Shown here: piece by piece, positions 33,286-41,607 of the stretch
Layout: each line of letters starts with the position of its first letter
Position numbering within the stretch: the stretch's first letter is position 1
Assembly: GCA_947586205.1 (NCBI GenBank)
Contig: CANPXO010000005.1
Span: 1 to 41,647 of the forward strand
DNA length: 41,647 nt
DNA from: an uncultured Bacilli bacterium
GTDB taxonomy: Bacteria > Bacillota_I > Bacilli_A > RF39 > UBA660
Direction of reading: 5' to 3'
The notes under the pieces: generated by a model
Told to the model about the DNA's origin: nothing
Databases searched by the model: none
What the model saw: only the letters and a program-made list of their open reading frames with translations
Program-made: the position numbers and the translations under genes

Positions 33286-33735
33286 ATGAAAAGTCAAAAG
33301 GGATTTACTTTAGTAGAATTATTAGCCGTTATTGTGGTTTTAGCAATCTTAATGTTAGTTGCAGGTGCGAGTGTAAATGGTGCTTTGGATACAGCAAGAA
33401 AAAGAAGTTATCGTAATGATTTTTTAGGTCTTATGGATGCTGCAAGAATAAAAGCTAATTTAGATATGATGGATAATAAATTAACATTAAAAAATCCAAC
33501 TGAATGTATTACTATTGAAGATTTAGTAAATGAAGATCATTTTAAAAATCCAAATCATTACGAAGGCAGTGTTCAATTTTCATTAGATACGAATCGTAAA
33601 CTTACCATTACTGGATGGATGGCTGGTGATTTGTTTATGGTGGTAAACAAAACAGAGACATTAACTGAAGGAGATGTGGAAAGTTATTCAGCAAATGAGT
33701 TTAACAGTGTAAAAAAATGTGGTAGTGCTTCATAG
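33286..33735 (+). CDS. Type IV pseudopilin-like protein
   Basis: 149 aa. MKSQKGFTLVELLAVIVVLA is a class III leader with Glu at mature position 5. The soluble part (SYRNDFLGLMDAARIKANLD and on) has two Cys (TEC, KKC). ATG 33286 follows GTAGGAG; a longer frame from 33232 begins in the promoter. It has its own promoter and terminator, so it is not part of a pilus operon here. Function unknown beyond membrane/pilus-like attachment. Confidence 0.8.
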   Translation: MKSQKGFTLVELLAVIVVLAILMLVAGASVNGALDTARKRSYRNDFLGLMDAARIKANLDMMDNKLTLKNPTECITIEDLVNEDHFKNPNHYEGSVQFSLDTNRKLTITGWMAGDLFMVVNKTETLTEGDVESYSANEFNSVKKCGSAS

Positions 33736-33737
33736 AG

Positions 33738-33762
33738 AAAGTTCTTTCAAAGAACTTTTTTT
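33738..33762 (+). terminator. Terminator of pseudopilin gene
   Basis: AAAGTTCTTT and AAAGAACTTT pair and are followed by T residues. Confidence 0.75.
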
Positions 33763-33800
33763 GTTAAATAATGTAAAAAATGTCAAAAAGGGTAGAATTT

Positions 33801-33830
33801 TTGTATTTTTATGATATAATTGAGACATAA
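33801..33830 (+). promoter_or_regulatory. Promoter of NPKTG protein gene
   Basis: TTGTAT (33801-33806) and TATAAT (33825-33830), 18-bp spacer, with TG one base before the -10. Confidence 0.65.
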
Positions 33831-33855
33831 TAAAAAAAGAAAAGAGGTTTTTGTA

Positions 33856-34593
33856 ATGAAAAAGAAAGGAATTTTAGGAGTTTTATTATTTGTGCTTTGT
33901 TTAGTATGCAGCCCAATTGTAGCAAAGGCAGCGACTATTGAGTATTTTGGAGCAACGTCAAGAGCAATGACAACGAATTCTATTGGAAAAGGAGAAGAAG
34001 GAATTTCCATTAAGGGAAATTCTAATAATGTAGCGAATCTTTACTTAGGATTACAAATTACGAATGGAGAAAGTTTGCAAACAGTTTATTCTGCAGATAT
34101 TACAATGGCAAATTCTAAATTTAAATTTACAAAATGTACTGCAAATACAGCTGGTGGATGGAAAGAAGTTCGTTGTGAAGTAGATGCTAATGATCCTTCA
34201 TTAATTCATATTGAGTTTCAAAATGAAACTGGAATATCTAAAACAGAAGCTTTAACTGATGGATATGTTGCTTATTTAACTTTTGATACTTCTGAAGCCA
34301 CTGGAGGCGATGAGAAAGAGTGCATCATGAAAATGAAAAGAACAACTCCAGATACACCAGACACTCCAGATACTCCAAAATGTAAAACTGATACAGATAA
34401 AGAAGGAAACACAAAATATTACTGTGAAAATGGTGCAGAATGTACAAAAGAAGAATATGATGCAAAATGTACAACAACTACAGAAAATCCTAAAACTGGT
34501 TCATTTATGCCATATGCTGTTATAATTGCAGGAGTAGCTGTTGCTGGTGGATTATATTTTCTAACTAAGAAAAATAAAATTTATCATATGTAA
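33856..34593 (+). CDS. Cell-wall-anchored (NPKTG) surface protein
   Basis: 245 aa. Signal peptide (ILGVLLFVLCLVCSPIVAKA, cut after AKA) is followed by a beta-rich domain (about 26-160) with a Cys pair (TKC, VRC), possibly cohesin-like. A DTPDTPDTP linker and a Cys-rich segment (PKCKTDTDKEGNTKYYCENG) precede NPKTGS, a hydrophobic helix and a KKNK tail, the layout of a sortase substrate with N instead of L. No sortase is in the window. ATG 33856 follows AAAGAGG by 8 nt; the longer frame starts inside the -10. Confidence 0.75.
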   Translation: MKKKGILGVLLFVLCLVCSPIVAKAATIEYFGATSRAMTTNSIGKGEEGISIKGNSNNVANLYLGLQITNGESLQTVYSADITMANSKFKFTKCTANTAGGWKEVRCEVDANDPSLIHIEFQNETGISKTEALTDGYVAYLTFDTSEATGGDEKECIMKMKRTTPDTPDTPDTPKCKTDTDKEGNTKYYCENGAECTKEEYDAKCTTTTENPKTGSFMPYAVIIAGVAVAGGLYFLTKKNKIYHM

Positions 34594-34596
34594 TGT

Positions 34597-34619
34597 AAAC
34601 TGACTTCGGTCAGTTTTTT
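34597..34619 (+). terminator. Terminator of NPKTG gene (TTCG tetraloop)
   Basis: AAACTGAC-TTCG-GTCAGTTTTTT, a classic intrinsic terminator. Confidence 0.9.
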
Positions 34620-34630
34620 AATGTCATTAA

Positions 34631-34657
34631 AAAAGAAAGGATGATTTCCCTTCTTTA
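34631..34657 (-). terminator. Possible terminator of small YjcZ-like gene
   Basis: On the minus strand AAGAAGG and CCTTTCTT can pair around GAAATCAT, followed by TTTT; imperfect stem. Confidence 0.4.
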
Positions 34658-34786
34658 GAAAATTAAACCGCCTAGTATAATTGCAAGTAAAATGTATAGG
34701 ATTAAAATAATGAATGCTCCATTTAAAAAGTTACTATTTCCATTATTGCATCCACATCCTTGATTTCCTTCATTTTTGCAACACAT
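34655..34786 (-). CDS. YjcZ-like sporulation microprotein (43 aa)
   Basis: 43 aa. A Cys/Gly/Asn head (MCCKNEGNQGCGCNNGNS) is followed by one hydrophobic helix, GAFIILILYILLAIILGGLI. This is the plan of YjcZ-family small sporulation proteins (Gly-rich head plus FALIVVLFILLIIVG-like helix). AGGAGGTG precedes ATG at 34786, an excellent ribosome site. Paired with a second such gene 25 nt upstream on the same strand. Confidence 0.75.
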   Translation of the reverse strand: MCCKNEGNQGCGCNNGNSNFLNGAFIILILYILLAIILGGLIF

Positions 34787-34811
34787 ATAAGGCACCTCCT
34801 TTATTTAAAGA

Positions 34812-34901
34812 CTAAATGAATGCTCCTACAATCAAGATTAATAAAATGAATAATACAAGTATAATCGCAGGTCCTATATTATTCCCATTGCCACAATTCA
34901 T
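34812..34901 (-). CDS. YjcZ-like sporulation microprotein (29 aa)
   Basis: 29 aa: MNCGNGNNIG followed by the helix PAIILVLFILLILIVGAFI, very close to the YjcZ core. AAAGGAGG lies at ideal distance from ATG 34901. It is too short for usual gene calling but strong in ribosome site and family pattern. Likely the first gene of a two-gene unit with 34655-34786. The 34902-35034 gap shows no sporulation promoter I can name. Confidence 0.75.
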   Translation of the reverse strand: MNCGNGNNIGPAIILVLFILLILIVGAFI

Positions 34902-35034
34902 AAATCTCCCTCCTTTATTTGTCTTTTCATTTATAGTAAATGCTTCTTTTTTTCTTTGGTGACAGCTCAAAAAGCCTTGTTTTTAAGAAGTATTATTGTT
35001 ATAATAAAGATGTTACAGAAACGAGGAGAAAGAA

Positions 35035-36036
35035 ATGAAAAAATATGCAAAAATGTTTACAATAGGAGCTTGTACTTTACTTTTATGTGGATGTGGAGAA
35101 ATTCCTAAACTAAGTGATGGAAGTGAAGCTGTTGTAAATTTTAAAGATTTAGAAGGGGTATCAGCAAATGAAATTTATACACAAATGAAAGAAACATATG
35201 GACTTGATGCATTGCTAACACTTATGGATACAAAAATATTGGAACATGAATATCCAGATGATTTAGAAACATTAAAGAAAAATGCAAAGAGTGCAGTAGA
35301 TTCTATGATTGATACATATGGAAAAGATCAAATTGAAGCTTACTATGGTTCTGTAGATGCTTATCAAAATGCGATTTATCTAAGTTCTTTACAACAAAAA
35401 GCCATTTTAGATTATGCAAAAACTTTAGTAACAGATAAAGAAAAAGAATCTTACTATGATAAGAATATTTATGGCGATGTAAAAGTTAGTCATATCTTAA
35501 TTGAAACTGGTGTTACAAGTGAAACATCTAGTGAAGATAAAACAAAATTAGAAACAGACGCTAAAAACAAAGTGAATGATATTATTAAGAAGTTAGATGA
35601 AGCTGAAGATAAGTTTGCTAAATTTAAAGAACTTGCAAAAGAATATTCAGCTGATGCAGCGACGAAAGATAATGGAGGAGACTTAGGTTCTATTAATACA
35701 AATACTTTACCAAGTGCATACGATGAATTATTAAAAGCAGCAAGAGAATTAAAAGATGGTGAATATTCTAAGAGTGTCATTACAACAGAGCTTGGTTATC
35801 ATATCATTTATCGTGAATCTTCTAGTGAAAAGCCAAAATATGAAGATAAGAAAGATGAAATTACTGAAACACTTGCAAATGAAAAACTTTCTGAAGATGC
35901 AACCATTCGGGTAACCGCGATGGATGAACTTAGAAAAAAATATGATATGGACATTAAAGATGAAGATATCAAAAAACAATATTCTAATTATATAGCAAAT
36001 CAAATTGCGAGTGCAAAAGGAACGACTACAAATTAA
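35035..36036 (+). CDS. prsA: PrsA-like peptidyl-prolyl isomerase lipoprotein
   Basis: 333 aa. Lipoprotein signal with lipobox LLCGC (Cys at about 20). The SurA/PrsA N-terminal helical part is followed by a parvulin domain (about 145-265): KVSHILIETG, FKELAKEYSADAATKDNGGD, LGSI, GYHIIYRESS. It folds secreted proteins at the outer face of the membrane, fitting the many exported proteins nearby. AACGAGGAGAAAG precedes the start; a strong terminator follows. Confidence 0.9.
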   Translation: MKKYAKMFTIGACTLLLCGCGEIPKLSDGSEAVVNFKDLEGVSANEIYTQMKETYGLDALLTLMDTKILEHEYPDDLETLKKNAKSAVDSMIDTYGKDQIEAYYGSVDAYQNAIYLSSLQQKAILDYAKTLVTDKEKESYYDKNIYGDVKVSHILIETGVTSETSSEDKTKLETDAKNKVNDIIKKLDEAEDKFAKFKELAKEYSADAATKDNGGDLGSINTNTLPSAYDELLKAARELKDGEYSKSVITTELGYHIIYRESSSEKPKYEDKKDEITETLANEKLSEDATIRVTAMDELRKKYDMDIKDEDIKKQYSNYIANQIASAKGTTTN

Positions 36037-36061
36037 TAAGCGAAAGCTTATTAATTTTTTT
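36031..36061 (+). terminator. prsA terminator (GAAA tetraloop)
   Basis: AATTAATAAGC-GAAA-GCTTATTAATT followed by TTTTTT; overlaps the stop codon. Confidence 0.9.
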
Positions 36062-36095
36062 GAAATCTAATGTGAATGGGTTAACTTTTTAGTGA

Positions 36096-36179
36096 TTTTC
36101 GACAAAATCTGACATTTCTTACATTTCTGAAGTCACAGGTTTGTCTGTTGAAGAAATTGAAGAGTTAAAAAAGGCTTAA
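36096..36179 (+). pseudogene. Remnant of Rpn-type gene (C-terminal tail only)
   Basis: The frame ending at TAA 36177-36179 reads DISYISEVTGLSVEEIEELK, then KA. This matches the C-terminal tail of Rpn/COG5464 proteins; the gene at 9158-10018 ends KIAKITGLPIAEIEKLKE. Upstream the frame closes at 36093 and no further homology is visible, so only the last part of a former gene survives, with its terminator. Confidence 0.6.
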
Positions 36180-36190
36180 AAGCCTTTTTT
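36167..36190 (+). terminator. Terminator of Rpn remnant
   Basis: AAAAAAGGCTT and AAGCCTTTTTT flank the remnant stop codon. Confidence 0.8.
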
Positions 36191-36226
36191 AATATACTAC
36201 GAAAATATACCTTCGTCATTTGAACA

Positions 36227-36255
36227 TTGACTTTTTCTCATAAACCCTTTACAAT
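36227..36255 (+). promoter_or_regulatory. Sigma-A promoter of 36276 gene
   Basis: TTGACT (36227-36232) and TACAAT (36250-36255), 17-bp spacer. Confidence 0.7.
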
Positions 36256-36275
36256 AAGTCGTACTGGTGATTCAT

Positions 36276-36683
36276 ATGAAAAATTTTTCATTACAATTTT
36301 ACATTGGCAAAAATTCTTTAACCAAAGAAACGAAAGGGTATCCTTTTGAGTTTTTAGAAAAACAACTTTCTTTGTCTATTCCCTTAATTACAGGGATGAT
36401 TATTACTTTTCAAAAGAAAAAAAAGAAATGGAATCAAAGAGTGTATGTAGGTAGAGAATTAAAAATTCAAGATATCCAAAAAAATCCGAATTTATTAGAA
36501 AAATACAATATTAATCTAGAAGAGCTTGCTGATATTGCGGTAGAGGGTTATCAAAAAGTTTGTATTTTAAATTATAAAAAATATGATAGCGTACTTGTAG
36601 GTGTCAAAGACGAAGATTTAATTGTTCCAGATTACTTTGCTTTAAAAAAATATATGTATGTATTAAAAGAAAACGCATCTTAA
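36276..36683 (+). CDS. Unknown 135-aa protein
   Basis: I do not recognise a family. It is a soluble, basic protein (KKKKKWNQRVYVGRELKIQD) without signal or membrane helix; NLLEKYNINLEELADIAVEG suggests a helical middle and KKYDSVLVGVKDEDLIV strands near the end. ATG 36276 follows GGTGA; a GTG at 36267 overlaps that site. It has its own promoter and shares a bidirectional terminator with the convergent protease gene, whose stop codon it overlaps by 4 nt. Confidence 0.6.
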   Translation: MKNFSLQFYIGKNSLTKETKGYPFEFLEKQLSLSIPLITGMIITFQKKKKKWNQRVYVGRELKIQDIQKNPNLLEKYNINLEELADIAVEGYQKVCILNYKKYDSVLVGVKDEDLIVPDYFALKKYMYVLKENAS

Positions 36684-36697
36684 TGGGATGCTTTTTG
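36669..36697. terminator. Bidirectional terminator
   Basis: GCATC and GATGC pair around TTAATGG, with A-run before and T-run after, serving both convergent genes. Confidence 0.65.
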
Positions 36698-37777
36698 AAT
36701 GTATTTAAGTATTCTTTCATAGTGATCTTCATAAAAATGAACATGATTGCAAGATAAAGTTTTGAAAAAATTGCCGTTTGCATTCTTTCGAATATTTTCA
36801 ATGATTTTCATTGAATCTTGAAGATTTTCTTCATAAATGTCTGCCAAATCTAAATTGATAAGAAAAGCTAAAGCATACTTAGCATTTTGAATGGGTTCTA
36901 ATGATAAAATACTTTTTAAAAAATCATTATCATAGAAAGCAAACGGACTATCTAAAGTTTGCAATTCTGTTTTTTCTAAATCTATTTGATGTGTCTGTTC
37001 ATATTCTTTACAAACTAAGTCACATAAATAAAGAGAATAAAGCTGATTAAAACCATTGGCAAAATAGTTGTCACGGATATTCTCGACAATTTTTGGAGAA
37101 ACATGTTTCTCTTCTAAATAACAAGAAAAGAGAAAGTCACTTAAATCTCCTTCTAATTCAGTGAGATACCATAAATAGGTTTGTTCCATTTCACATGGAT
37201 TTTGAAAATAATAAGCATGAAAAAGCTCATGACTTAATGTAGCAATATCTTCTATAGTATTTTTCTTACTCATGCGAATAAAAGGATAATAACGACTTCT
37301 AACCAAGCACGTGATTGTTTCACCTAAATAATTTGGATTATGAAAATTCATTTGTAAAAAATCATGATGATCTAAAAAATACTTTTGAACAAAATGAATA
37401 AATGGTTTGTAATGAAGCCAGTCAATATACTGAAAAGACTCTTGAAGTAATTCTTTTGTTGTCAAAAAAGAAGAAGGAAGTTCTTGATAAAAAGCATCTT
37501 TGTCATATTCTCTGTACAGAAAAAGACTATTCAAAATTACTTCTTTAATCCAATGAGGAATTTTTTTATATTCTTCATAGACATCTTTTCTTAAAATTTG
37601 ATCTTTATCTAAATAAATACATTTCTTTTCCGTAGAATTTTTTCTTAATTGCTTTAATTCCATCAATTGGTTTTCTAAAAACTTTTTTTGATAAAAAGTT
37701 AAGTCTTTTTGATGTAAATCTTCTTTCGTTACTTGAATTAAATGATGGATTAATTTTTGATTCCAACCTTCAGTCAT
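36680..37777 (-). CDS. HExxH zinc metalloprotease, M3-like
   Basis: 365 aa, mostly helical. TIEDIATLSHELFHAYYF has the zinc motif HELFH (183-187); the following YLTELEGDLSDFLF offers the third ligand Glu about 24 residues later, the spacing of gluzincins such as M3 oligopeptidases. It is much shorter than M3 (about 600 aa), lacking most of the N-terminal region. No signal peptide, so probably cytoplasmic. Substrate unknown. Confidence 0.65.
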   Translation of the reverse strand: MTEGWNQKLIHHLIQVTKEDLHQKDLTFYQKKFLENQLMELKQLRKNSTEKKCIYLDKDQILRKDVYEEYKKIPHWIKEVILNSLFLYREYDKDAFYQELPSSFLTTKELLQESFQYIDWLHYKPFIHFVQKYFLDHHDFLQMNFHNPNYLGETITCLVRSRYYPFIRMSKKNTIEDIATLSHELFHAYYFQNPCEMEQTYLWYLTELEGDLSDFLFSCYLEEKHVSPKIVENIRDNYFANGFNQLYSLYLCDLVCKEYEQTHQIDLEKTELQTLDSPFAFYDNDFLKSILSLEPIQNAKYALAFLINLDLADIYEENLQDSMKIIENIRKNANGNFFKTLSCNHVHFYEDHYERILKYIQKASH

Positions 37778-37842
37778 ACAGAAGCCCCCTAAACAAGAAA
37801 TATTTTATCAATAAAAGCAGAAAAAGACAAGGCATAAATTCT

Positions 37843-37870
37843 TTGAATCATAAAGATTTTATGATAAAAT
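37843..37870 (+). promoter_or_regulatory. Promoter of giant pseudopilin fusion
   Basis: TTGAAT (37843-37848) and TAAAAT (37865-37870), 16-bp spacer; weak match. The following leader AAAAGAATAGGT is nearly repeated before the gene at 41608 (AAAAGAGAATAGGT). Confidence 0.4.
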
Positions 37871-37895
37871 GAAGATATAAAAGAATAGGTAAGGT

Positions 37896-40800
37896 ATGAG
37901 GTATATGAAAAAAGGATTTACATTAATAGAACTTTTAGCAGTGATCGCGATATTAGGATTGTTAATTGGTGTTTCAGTACCAGTATATTTAACCATTTCT
38001 AACCATATCAATCAAAGTATGTTGGAAAGTAAAATAAAAGAATTAAAAGGAAAAAGCGAGAAATACGCAGAGGAAGTAAGAAAAAGTGTCTTTGATGTGA
38101 AAACTCTTATGGAAGCAGGAGTTCTTTCACCCGATAGCGAGTTAGGAGATTATAAAGATCCTGTGACTAAAAGAGATATGTCTTGTGATATTGTTACAGT
38201 CACTTATAATAATTCAGGATATGAAGCAAGCATTACGGAAAGTGATAAATGCTACGACGAAAATTATTTAGATAGTTTATTTGGAATGGTAGAATTTTAT
38301 TTAGAAGATGAAAATGGCGAGATTATAACGAGAGATAATGCGAATACTTGGTTAAAACAAGATAAAGTATACGTTAAATATCGTTTAAAATCAGAGTATG
38401 AAAATAAAGGTGTGATTAGTGAAGTTTCTTGGAGTGGACAATCTCCTATCAGATGTAATACAGCTGATATAAATTCAGATAATTGTCAAAAATATTTAGT
38501 AGATACTTATGAAAACGGAATCAAAAATGTTGAGGTGCGATTGCAACTTACTCTTACTTTAAATGAGAGTGGAGCAGTTTTTAAAAATAATGCTTCGACA
38601 AAAGTTTTATTAGATGTTCAAAGACCGACGGTAAATGAAATTCATATAAATAACGAGATTGTAACAACTGGACAAAGAAGAGTAGACTTTAATATAAGTG
38701 ATGGCTTTGGAAGTGGAGTGAACGGGTATGCTTTTGTAGAAGAGATTCAAGAAAATACTTGTCAACTTGTAACAGATTATAAAAGTGAAACTGAGGGAAC
38801 CCATTATGATTATTTAAGTGCAGGAACTTATTATTTGTGTGTAAAAGATAATGTTGGTAACGTAGTTAGCGATGATGATTTAAAAAATAATGGAAATTAT
38901 CGTATTACGGTAGAAAATATAGATTCAGAAGATCCTAAACCAAGTTTTAGCATCAATCCTAGGAATCCAACTGGAGAAAATGGTTGGTATAAAGAGACTT
39001 TACCAACAATGACGATTACTATAGCAGATACTGAATCTGGAGTTGTCAGTGCAAACTACTGTATTACTACAGATACAAGTTGTACGCCTCATTTACCTTT
39101 AATTTTATCTGGATTTGTTTCCGATAAAATGAGAACAGCAACAGTAAACTTAAGAGAAGGAAATGTGAAAGTTTGTGCACAAGCTATTGATGTTTCAGGA
39201 AGAATGAGTAAAACTGAGTGTTCACCTGTTTATCAAATTGATAAGACTCTTCCAAATATTACATCTTTTAGTGTAAAAGATACAGCATGGGCTAAGACGA
39301 ATCGTTTAGAAGGAAATGCAATTGATGTATTAAGTGGCATATCAGCTTATGCTTTTACAGCAAGTAATACAGTACCAAATACTTGGAATGAAGTGAAAGA
39401 TTTTCCAACAAGTTCACAAAAATTGGAAGGAACTGCAGATAAAAATGGGACTTGGTATCTTTATGTAAAAGACCAAGCTGGAAATATCAGTAACGCCAAA
39501 AGTGTTGTAGTAAGTAAAGTAGATGAAGTTCCACCAGCAATTACGCTGAATGCCCAGACAACAGGGGGAACTACTGGAAATAACTGGTTTCAATCTGTTC
39601 AAGTGAATGTTACGATTACCGATTCTCAAAGTGGGGTGGCAAGTGCAAAATATTGTGCTTCCAAAAATGGAAGTTGTGATCCGAACATCAACTTAAACTT
39701 AAATGGTTCATCTGGTGATAAAAGTAGAACAAGTAAATCTTCTATTGTGCTAGATACTAATGGAACCAACCAAATGGTATGTGTTCAAGCGACTGATGTG
39801 ATTGGAAGAACAAGTGAAAAAAAATGTACTCAAGCATACAATATTGATAAAATCCAACCTGGAACATCTTTTAAAATATCAGGAAATCCTAACGGAAGCA
39901 ATAGTTGGTATATTACCGCGCCCAGTTTAACGGTAAATGGATCGGATTCGGGTGGAAGTGGACTTTATAACGGATTCTATTGTATTAGTTCAAATGGAGG
40001 AGCATGTACTCCAAATATAAATATTGCAAATATCTTAGTTGCAAATATTATTTCTTTAGCAAATAATGAAGGAAATATAAGATTATGTGCTCAATTTACA
40101 GATAAGGCGGGAAATAAATCAGTGAATAGTTGTTCTCCTATATATAAAATAGATACAGTAAGACCTGTTTTAAATTTTAAACCGTTCTCGCCAACTCTAG
40201 AAGATTGTGGAGGAACCATTACAATTGATGTGACAAATAGTATCGATACAACAAGTGGGATAGCATCCTATTCTTATAAATTAGATGGAAATACAACAAC
40301 GCTTACAAAAGGAACTCATGATTATACTTCTATTTCAAATACAACTCATACATTAGAAGTCACCGTGACAGACCAAGCAGGCTTAAGCGTGACAAGTAAA
40401 AAATATACATTTCAACCTCAAACGATTGAAATAGGGGGTAAAAATTTTTCTAGAATTACTTCAGGAGATGGACTTTATTGTGTTTCTCATAAAAACTTAG
40501 TTTCAGGAAGTATCAAAACATGTTCACCTCATGACGTCGTAACTGAAAAAGGTGTGATTAAAGGAGAAACAGGCCAAACCTATACAACAAATGATGAAGG
40601 ATTTAAAAAAGATGAATATCGTTTTGGTGGGACAAATCCAAACAATTATGTAAGATTTAATGGAGAAATATGGCGAATTATCGGACTTGTGAATGTGAAA
40701 ACAACAAGTGGGACAGTTGAAAAAAGAATTAAAATTATTAGAAAGGATAGCATAGGCGAGTTTAGTTGGGATAGTTCAGCCTCTTCAATTAATCAAGGAC

Positions 40801-41528
40801 AAGGAATCAATGACTGGGCTCATTCTGACTTATATAACTTATTAAATGATTACTACTTTAATAGTAAAAATAATCAATCTTGTTATTCTGGAACAAATAA
40901 TCGAACGAAATCTTGCAGTTTTGGAAGTTTTGGTTTAGCAAGTGTGAAGAATTATATTGATCAAAATATTATTTGGTCTACTGGAAGTGTTGGATGGTGC
41001 AATTTTGATAAAGTATCTTCTCCATGGGGATTCTATGAATATGAGAGAAGTTATCGTTTATCAAATTACTGTTTTGCTCGTGATATGTCTTCAAACAATT
41101 ATTGTAAAAGCGGAGTCTGTTGTAATGATGTAGAAAAAAATGGAAGAGACATTAGACAATATGAAGTTGCTGGAGCAGTGGGCATTATGTATCCAAGCGA
41201 TTATGGATATGCTACTAGTAATCATAATGTCTGTGATACAAGCATTTTATATACTAAATTTGTATCAAGTGAACCTTGGTGGAATACATGTTATAAAACA
41301 GATTGGCTTTATAAAGCAAAAGAAGGACAATGGACATTATTTGGATATAGTGATTATTCGTCAGGCTCCGCGGTAGCCATGATAAATGATGGTATCATAG
41401 AAATTGATTATCACTATAAAGCAACTTCGTCACCATTAAATGTAAGACCAACGGTTTACTTAAATTCTAATGTTAAGATTTCAGGAGGAAACGGGACGTC
41501 TTCGAATCCTTATACGTTATCTGTTTAA
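37896..41528 (+). CDS. Giant pseudopilin/Ig-like/C-terminal domain surface protein
   Basis: 1210 aa. MKKGFTLIELLAVIAILGLL is a class III signal with a pilin helix; a pilin-like domain extends to about 120 (DVKTLMEAGVLSP, Cys at SC and KC). Residues 120-340 hold Ig-like modules. Three four-Cys repeats of about 100 aa follow (about 345-450, 545-650, 650-755), each with GWY/NWF/SWY, YC, SCxP or ACTP, VCAQA/LCAQF, a last Cys and a closing IDK/IDT linker. A further Ig-like module leads to a Cys-rich C-terminal domain (about 848-1210: YVRFNGEIWRIIGLVN, RPTVYLNSNV, NPYTLSV) like DUF6273. The start is ATG 37896 or 37905; the latter gives the usual leader length. It is probably a pilus-tip or wall adhesin. 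Confidence 0.8.
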   Translation: MRYMKKGFTLIELLAVIAILGLLIGVSVPVYLTISNHINQSMLESKIKELKGKSEKYAEEVRKSVFDVKTLMEAGVLSPDSELGDYKDPVTKRDMSCDIVTVTYNNSGYEASITESDKCYDENYLDSLFGMVEFYLEDENGEIITRDNANTWLKQDKVYVKYRLKSEYENKGVISEVSWSGQSPIRCNTADINSDNCQKYLVDTYENGIKNVEVRLQLTLTLNESGAVFKNNASTKVLLDVQRPTVNEIHINNEIVTTGQRRVDFNISDGFGSGVNGYAFVEEIQENTCQLVTDYKSETEGTHYDYLSAGTYYLCVKDNVGNVVSDDDLKNNGNYRITVENIDSEDPKPSFSINPRNPTGENGWYKETLPTMTITIADTESGVVSANYCITTDTSCTPHLPLILSGFVSDKMRTATVNLREGNVKVCAQAIDVSGRMSKTECSPVYQIDKTLPNITSFSVKDTAWAKTNRLEGNAIDVLSGISAYAFTASNTVPNTWNEVKDFPTSSQKLEGTADKNGTWYLYVKDQAGNISNAKSVVVSKVDEVPPAITLNAQTTGGTTGNNWFQSVQVNVTITDSQSGVASAKYCASKNGSCDPNINLNLNGSSGDKSRTSKSSIVLDTNGTNQMVCVQATDVIGRTSEKKCTQAYNIDKIQPGTSFKISGNPNGSNSWYITAPSLTVNGSDSGGSGLYNGFYCISSNGGACTPNINIANILVANIISLANNEGNIRLCAQFTDKAGNKSVNSCSPIYKIDTVRPVLNFKPFSPTLEDCGGTITIDVTNSIDTTSGIASYSYKLDGNTTTLTKGTHDYTSISNTTHTLEVTVTDQAGLSVTSKKYTFQPQTIEIGGKNFSRITSGDGLYCVSHKNLVSGSIKTCSPHDVVTEKGVIKGETGQTYTTNDEGFKKDEYRFGGTNPNNYVRFNGEIWRIIGLVNVKTTSGTVEKRIKIIRKDSIGEFSWDSSASSINQGQGINDWAHSDLYNLLNDYYFNSKNNQSCYSGTNNRTKSCSFGSFGLASVKNYIDQNIIWSTGSVGWCNFDKVSSPWGFYEYERSYRLSNYCFARDMSSNNYCKSGVCCNDVEKNGRDIRQYEVAGAVGIMYPSDYGYATSNHNVCDTSILYTKFVSSEPWWNTCYKTDWLYKAKEGQWTLFGYSDYSSGSAVAMINDGIIEIDYHYKATSSPLNVRPTVYLNSNVKISGGNGTSSNPYTLSV

Positions 41529-41607
41529 AAAAACTTTTTTATGAAAGTTAAAGACTTTTTGATAGAAATTTGATACAATGAAAGAGTAAAAGAGAATAGG
41601 TGAGAGT

